A stretch of 64,000 bases of DNA. Origin: Mangifera indica. Lineage: Eukaryota; Streptophyta; Magnoliopsida; Sapindales; Anacardiaceae. This document shows, piece after piece, positions 57,297 through 64,000 of the stretch (positions within the stretch are counted from its first letter, which is position 1; each line of letters starts with the position of its first letter). Both the position numbers and the translations under genes were made by a program. The stretch is from assembly GCF_011075055.1 (NCBI RefSeq), contig NC_058152.1, positions 10,292,001-10,356,000 on the forward strand. The letters are read 5' to 3'. The notes under the pieces are model-generated. The model searched no databases, was not told the DNA's origin, and worked only from the letters and a program-made list of their open reading frames with translations.

Positions 57297-60200
57297 TCAG
57301 CCTCTGAATTTGTCTTCATAATCCTGTGGTTTCTGCATGAGAACACGAAAATGTAATGTAAGAAAAGGATGGCACAGGTGCGGTAAATTAAGACGTTAGA
57401 TGACACAAATTGTCATTTTCAGGTCACATACTCCATGTCAATGAACTTACTTTCACCATATCATTTATAATGACTTAACAAATAAATCTTTCAAAGGCCA
57501 TTGGCACATCCATTCTGTGCAGCAGATGAATCAAATACTAGTCAAAAAAGCAATGATATCATGTTTGTACTGCCACTGGACAGTTTATTATCGAGCATAT
57601 ATGAACAGCCCAGAAAGGTAAAGATTCTCATATATGTCACATCAAAGATCTTTTCAAGGGCCCAGTTGGAGAACTTTTGAGGTTTAATATCCCAGAAAAA
57701 TGCATTATCCCATATACCATTCATCATGCCAAAATCTAACTCGGTAGAAGCATGTAGAGATGTCTCTATGTATCAGCGGGGGAACAAAACAGTAAGAATC
57801 TCTTATGGAAAATTAATTACCATGAATATGGCTGATATCAATCTGCGTGCAAACCATCTCATATGCATTGCCCGTTGAGCAGCTGCTGCTGCTTCCACAG
57901 ATTCAAACCGTAGATACACAAAACCAGCGCTGTTCCTGCAAGGTAAATTGACCAATTGAGATTAAAAAAAAAAACCATATTTAGTTCAAAGCCCACTGGC
58001 AGAACAATGGTATGTTTTTAAGTACTTTATCAAAAACTGTAGCAAACACAAATTTGCAACAAGGGCAGCTTTTATCACAAATAGGTACACAGTTTTTTTG
58101 TCACTTTTTTGTACAGTTTTAGCCTCCCTTTTTGGGGAGAGATTGGACGACTCAGTCAAGAAATGCATAACTTCTTTCTTCTCTCTTCCAATTAACAAGC
58201 TTTTCAGTGCATTTCCTATCTCAAGATAAAATAATAATAAAGAGGCTTTCATTTAACGATTTTAGTACACATGCAACATATATTTGTTTATGCCTTTTTA
58301 TACACAAGAATCCTTCAACCTTTCCAATGTAATCACTGAAATCCAATAAAAAGCTACTTCCAGACCCTACTACATCACTAACCAGGAAACCTGCAGTATA
58401 TAATACCTTAAGAAGGTCACCTCAAGGCACTTGGTTGAATCCAAGGGCTATCAACACTCAGCCTAACACTGGGTTATTTCAGTCACAGAGTGCATAATCA
58501 TTTATTTAAGACTTACTTGTCCACATGTATATGTTTCACCCGGCCATATTTAGAACATTCTGCTTCCACATCTTCTTGTATTTCTGAATCAAAATCCGGG
58601 TCCGTCTGCATCATAAAATTGAACATAACATTAAAATGAGTAATTCGTAAAAGTGTGCACTAAGCAAAACAAGCAAATCACAGACCTCTGCAGCAGGATC
58701 AAACATATTCTTCAACAGTAAACACTCGCTTGGATATCCAATAAATTCAGAGACCGGAGCAGGAATAACAGGAGCTGTAACAGCAGGAATAGGAACTGCA
58801 GGTTGCCCAATAACAGGCAAGCTCACTACTTGTTGATTTGCAGCTGACCCATTTACCATTGACACTCCAAGCGAGCCTGCAATACTGCAAAAATAGCTTA
58901 AATTAAACTAATGAAACATGTGAATTTCGGAAAAAAACATAAAGCTGATAACAAAAACATACCTTGTGGCTATGCCAGTGCGATCCAGCTTCGCCATAAG
59001 AATTGCTCTTGACTGAGCATTTAAAGCCTGGATGGGAAGATATAATACCTCAGTCAGAAACAAAATCAGTGAATATTAAGCACCAACGAAAAGACAGGAT
59101 GCACTGCCAACTCATGATGCGAAAGAAAATTCACGTTGTCCTTGCAAAAATGTTTCCATTATCTATTCTGAAAACTACATAGCAACTCAGAAAGGAAAGC
59201 CCAGAATATTCTAGAGAAAGCTTAACAAGATAATCTCTTCATCACCAGCACGCCAAACACAATAGGACAAAACCTCCAACAATGATGCAAAATTTTCAAT
59301 ACACACTGCCTGCCATCTAAATATAACCCACTTGCAATGAAACTGACTATAAGGCATATTATAAGAACTTTCCAGGAAAACTAACATGCAGAACCTTAAA
59401 GCTATATATTGAAGCTCGCACAATAAATATTAGCTGTGCACAGAACTTTTGCTAGACTTATTTATCATAGCATCAGCATAATTTTACTAGAAACAAATCC
59501 CGTTTGGACATAAGCATTGCAATGAGGTATGTCACTCAGTTTCACCTAATATTTAAGAACAAGACATGTGTACAGTATCAAAGCACTACATATAATGAAC
59601 AAAGTATCATCTGAATGCATTAAAACAACTCTAAATTCAATAGATAACTAACCAGTCCACCACCCTCATCATCATCAAAGTCAGCAGATTTTGCTGTAGT
59701 ATCTTGGGGTCCAACATGATCAGTAACAGATGAGACCTACATGCGTCAAATCAGTTGCAGAGATGAACATGAGTCTCAAGATTAAATAAGCACTAATAGT
59801 CACAAGAGAAAAGGAATACCAGAAGGTAAGTTAACATCTTATCTTCAATTCATGTCACAGACTCGTGATTCTTTTAATTACAGAGTCCAAAATTCTAATC
59901 ATACCTTAATAGTGCGACCAGCAATCTCCAATTTTCCATTGAGAGCACTTTGAGCTGCCTTTGCATGCTCAAGCTGAGCAAACTGTAATAATAGAAAGGA
60001 AATAACAATAAAAAAAATAATGAATACCCGCCAACTACTTAACAAAAGAAATTTTTACAGTCAATTACTACATTTAAATTTCAACAAACCTGAACAAAGC
60101 CGAAACCTTTGCACTGCCCTGTTTCAATGTCAAGGGGAAGTTGCACCAGCTCAACGGGGCCAAATGGTTCAAATAGCTGAGTAATCACCAAGAAAAAGAC

Positions 60201-63200
60201 AGAGGTGTTTATAATAAGAATTATGAAACTTTAAAAGGAAACCAAAAAAGAATACTCTAACAAATGCTTAAGATATTTGGAACCTAAAAAATTCTCCGGA
60301 ACTCCAGGAAAGTTTTATTCTATCTAACAACAGAACTGTAGTGTATTAGTATTTAAAAAACACATCACCAAGATAACATCCAAATCATTTTGGTAAAGAA
60401 CAGAACCAGCAAGGTTGCAACTCATCATGACCAATATAAAGCAATAAAAATTTCATGGATATATGTTGATTTTTACTATTGTTTTGTCAAAGCAATATAC
60501 AAACTAAACACAGTCTTGAGCTCAGATCCACTGATCCAGACAGAAAAAAGGATCCCTTTTCACAAACTACACTTATGCCACATCACCTTACCTATGAACT
60601 AATTTAAAATTTTCACAAAAGCACAAATCAGTTTTGGAAACCTGGTTTCTTAGAAGAAAAGCTTGTGCCTGAGATGCTGTCCACCAATTCAATAAATTTA
60701 GAACCGCTTATTTGCCCTGTGTCTTATACATCCCAAGGAGGTATAAAATTGGATGAATCATACACTTTACATCCCAAGCAATCCACATTTATTTGTGATG
60801 TCTATTGCCTAAGTGACAGTACTGAAATTTCTCATTTATTTGTCCTTTTTTAATCTACATGTTATATTAACCTCTACAAAATGGCAGATTATGTGTCAGT
60901 TTAAACCAGAGTAAGCTAGCACAGAAAATAACCACCATGTATCCATACAGTAATATTAAACAAAATAAAAGTAACTAGTCATATTACCTGTCTAAGCTGC
61001 ATCTCAGTCATGTTAAAGTGTAAATTTCCAACATAAAGCTTTCGATCAATTGCTCCATAAGGTCCAGTGGTGGCACCCGCAGCAGAAGCATTAGATTGAA
61101 CAAGATTCTTTTCAGCTTCAGAAGGCTTAACCATTACAGGCTGTCCAAGAAGTAGTTGGCCAGACAAAGCTATCGCCATTGGCACGGACATCACATCATA
61201 AAATTCAATATACCTGCAGGTCCACCAGAGCCAGACTATTAGATTGACACAACGCATGAGAAAAAGATCACAACCAAAACTTACAAAGCATAGAGCAAAG
61301 AGATGTAGGGGAAACAAAAACTCTAGTGCAGAGAGCTCAAGCTGAGTATCTTGGGTCAATCTGATGCTTGGTATGATAGAAATTGTTAGCTCATGATAAT
61401 TACAACAAATGAAACAATAGAAACATTAGACACAGGAGGACTTGGAATAGCAAGGAAAAAGAAAAGCAATGAAGAGCAGTAGTCTCCTTGTTCACTTTGA
61501 CATCCGAGTGCTTGTGTCTGTACAGAATCCCAAACACAACAAAAATGAGGAAGGTGCCAACTTGAAGTTTAAACCATCACTCACAGGACACTTAATATTA
61601 AATAAAGTCCTAAAAACTGTAAGATACCAGAACCAATGTGGGGTCAAGGACTGCCAAGGCCTGATCCCCAGGACATGGAAAAAAAACACCATGCAAACTT
61701 CAGTCATTAAGGAAGACAACTATGATTGAACTACATTGAGAGTCAGTGTGTCACTTCAGATCCAACAATGAGCACTATAAAATGAACAAGCGGAATAAGG
61801 TTCTCATACTCAAAAGATTGGTGACTTTTACGAAAACTATAGTAGAAGAAAACTGGGAAATAACATAAATATTCAGGTTTATGTCATCTACCTTGTGTAC
61901 GCAGCATGAATTGATTAAACATGAGTGCAAGGTATTCCCACCATCCCTCATCATTATCGCATTGCTAGTGAATTTAAGAATACAGTTAAACTTGATACTA
62001 GAGAGTTAAAAATATACTCATATCTACTTTACAAGAACACATGCAGATGAGTCTACTATTTTTATACATTAAGGAACATACCCAACTCCCTTTGATCGCC
62101 TTGAATTCCGATCCATGATCAGTCGAACATCCCTCACCTAAAAAAAAAAAAAAACATAAAGTCAGAATGTAGATCAAACAAGACATGATAAACCTTTCAA
62201 CAAAAGGCATAATATCCAAAGAGATTTTTAGACTACCAATCTACATACTGAAAACCTACTAAGTATACACAGAACACCCATTGCTTCTGCACCACTCAAC
62301 TCACCCAAAATTAGTCATAATACTATTTGTAACTTCAAAAAAAAAGGTGCTAAGTACTAACTGCAGTATGTAGGAATGCAATCTCAACAACACATAATTA
62401 TATTTCTCTAGGTAGCATCTCATGGAACAAATTTGAAATTATTCTTATACATGCACATAGAAATCAGCAAAAAAAGTTAAGACATGTCTAGAAAGCATGA
62501 TTAAAGAAAATTCCACCAACCTTGCCCGCTTTTGAGAAAAACTCATAAACATCTCTTTCAGTCGCCTTCAGAGGCATCTATTATCACCATATAAGTAACA
62601 AAATAATCAGCAACAAAATAAGAAAATAAAGGAGTAAATAGTGCTTGATAATCCATTAAAGAGGTCATGGCTCTCAACCTGGTATGCGAAAACAGTTCTT
62701 TGATCTCTCTCTGGATCAGCTTCAGGTTCCACCACTTCTTTCTTTTCTTTATATCTCCTGCCAGACAAATGGTTTTCAAATTAAAAATGGCAAAAATCAA
62801 CTAATGTAATTAAAATTTCCCTTGATGTTAAAACAACAAATCAACATGAAAATATGGATACTCATAATATCAGTCAAGGTCTGCATCCAAGTGCAATAGA
62901 TTCCCTTACAGGGCAAGTAACACGGATCACACTTTTTCACCCCTTCTTATCATATCAACAGATTGAGTATCACACTCTGAAATAGAATATATCTTTTGAA
63001 GCTATCGTGTGAAAAGCTTCACTTTATAAAGATGCTTGTCACACGAACACATGCTAAAACTTGTCAAAACCATTTTAATACAAACATTGAGACTTCCATA
63101 AATTTTTTATCTTTCTTCATGCAAAACTTTCATTTCATATGCAGAACATTAGAACACGGTGCCTGAAAGCTTAAGCTATTAGAAAGAACTTCAGTTTAAT

Positions 63201-64000
63201 TCTTTAAGAGCATCACAAGAGTGCACACCAAGTAACCACCATACACAAGACACTTCACAATGCTGCCCATACAACAACAATTCATGGAAGCAGTTAATCC
63301 TCTCTATACTTGCCCCACTTCTCACAAGTAAGTAAGTTCTAAAGTAAAAGGGTCAGCATTGTCCTCCATAAACCAACACAAACATCATCCTTCAAAAGTC
63401 TTGACTAAAAAAAGTGCATATCAGTCCAACTACTTTATACCACAGCTATGTAAAACACTATTTGAAACAGTAAGTTGCACTACAAAATTATTCATACAGC
63501 ACAATTCACCAAGCAACTACCATACACTAGACAGTTCACAATGCTACCTATATAGCAACAATTCAAGGAAACAGTTAGTCTTCTCTATACTTGCCCCAGA
63601 TTTCACTGTAACATTCAGATAGTCATGACAGAAAAAGCATAAAGCCTTAATTAATCACTAAAGTTTTTAACAATAATCTAACTTCCCTCACGTCACAACT
63701 GGAGTATAAAAATACTGCCATTTCCCTTATCTCAGTATCAGCAGTCCAACTATGTTATAAGATAGCACTCATATATGTAAAACATTACTTGAAACACAAC
63801 TGCACTATGAAAATCATTCATATAGTGTAACTGATTGCCTATGGATACCTGCTCTCTCGCATTTCAAGATCACGCTCCTTTTCTCTAATCTCCCTCTCTC
63901 TCTCCCTCTCCTTCTCACGTTCACGTTCCCGTTCACTATCTCTCCTCGACCTACTGCTACTTCTCCTCGACCTACTACTACTCCTCCTCTCTCTATCTCT
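57297..64000 (-). CDS. RBM39: RBM39/CC1-like splicing factor, 3' 13 exons (5' end outside)
   Basis: Nuclear SR-type protein of the CAPER/RBM39 family, which acts with U2AF in 3' splice-site choice. Exons, minus strand: 63849-64000 (continues outside), 62679-62757, 62521-62577, 62082-62137, 60988-61213, 60090-60176, 59905-59982, 59653-59736, 58963-59027, 58686-58884, 58517-58605, 57821-57935, 57297-57332. All borders are GT/AG, phases agree, and 440 residues are visible. Order: an RS/RE-rich tract (SSSRSRRSSSRSRRDSERER), RRM1 (RTVFAYQ; SKGVGYIEF), RRM2 (RKLYVGNLHFNMTEMQLRQL; KGFGFVQF), an acidic linker SADFDDDEGGGL, a P/A/V-rich linker, and a C-terminal UHM-type RRM. The UHM includes PSECLLLKNMFDP, NSAGFVYLRF and RWF, the RXF motif that binds U2AF-ligand tryptophans. 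It ends KPQDYEDKFRG. Matches the plant single-copy architecture. The N-terminal start is not in view. Confidence 0.93.
63216..63840. repeat. Degenerate tandem repeat in the first visible RBM39 intron
   Basis: Blocks recur about 280 bases apart: CACCAAGTAACCACCATACA and CACCAAGCAACTACCATACA, then TCTCTATACTTGCCCCACTT and TCTCTATACTTGCCCCAGAT. A second set is AGTCCAACTACTTTATACCA and AGTCCAACTATGTTATAAGA. About two copies, no coding role. Confidence 0.6.

Noticed and set aside
61469..61729. 86-codon ORF within an RBM39 intron
   Set aside because: It lies on the opposite strand inside an intron between well-defined exons, with an antisense ORF of similar length. No domain is visible.
1..64000. 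CRISPR arrays, bacterial operons, tRNA or rRNA genes
   Set aside because: I looked for regularly spaced repeats, tRNA-like arms and rRNA text and found none. The regular repeats present are MITEs, LTRs and microsatellites.

Overview
The window is nuclear DNA of a flowering plant, most likely a eudicot. It is very AT-rich, with long low-complexity stretches, dense short inverted-repeat elements, decayed LTR and LINE retroelements, and intron-containing genes. I cannot name the species. Every convincing host gene lies on the minus strand.

Positions 1 to about 48,000 hold a decaying tandem array of one family: membrane proteins with a DUF4220 N-terminal half and a DUF594 C-terminal half (function unknown). 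Six recognisable copies are A (8414-10254), B (13539-15361), C (17487-19511), D (29003-30762), E (34174-36045) and F (about 40852-42797). Only C and E have an uninterrupted frame; A, B, D and F carry stops, frameshifts or truncation. Three short remnants (355-450, 7362-7740, 47584-47697) show that more copies once existed. Most units also keep a conserved 5' module: a TATA-like box, a short untranslated first exon with a GTACAAG donor, an intron of roughly 0.9-2.6 kb, and a second leader exon with a tiny upstream ORF. Several modules survive without a gene.

The 3' half of a neighbouring Alba-family gene has been copied into the array (30761 to about 32270), joined directly to the broken end of copy D. 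The probable parent, an intact eight-exon Alba RGG gene of 240 residues, lies at 49379-54562. All its splice sites and phases can be read, and a miniature LTR retrotransposon (51434-52757) sits in its fourth intron.

The right end (57297 to beyond 64000) holds the 3' 13 exons of an RBM39/CC1-like SR-type splicing factor with three RRM-type domains, the last a UHM with an RWF motif. Its 5' end is outside the window.

Mobile DNA includes a truncated Copia element with LTR, primer-binding site and gag (38158-39758), two older Copia leader remnants (5040-5503, 24950-25500), a LINE remnant with a zf-RVT motif (2760-3350), a hAT-like element that split a promoter (21488-22475), a Tourist-like MITE (26716-27197), foldback elements and about a dozen copies of a 130-190 bp MITE. 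No RNA gene, CRISPR array or bacterial-type system was seen. The most unusual features are the fast birth-and-death of the DUF4220 array with its conserved leader, the Alba/DUF4220 junction, and repeated protein-like fragments I could not identify.
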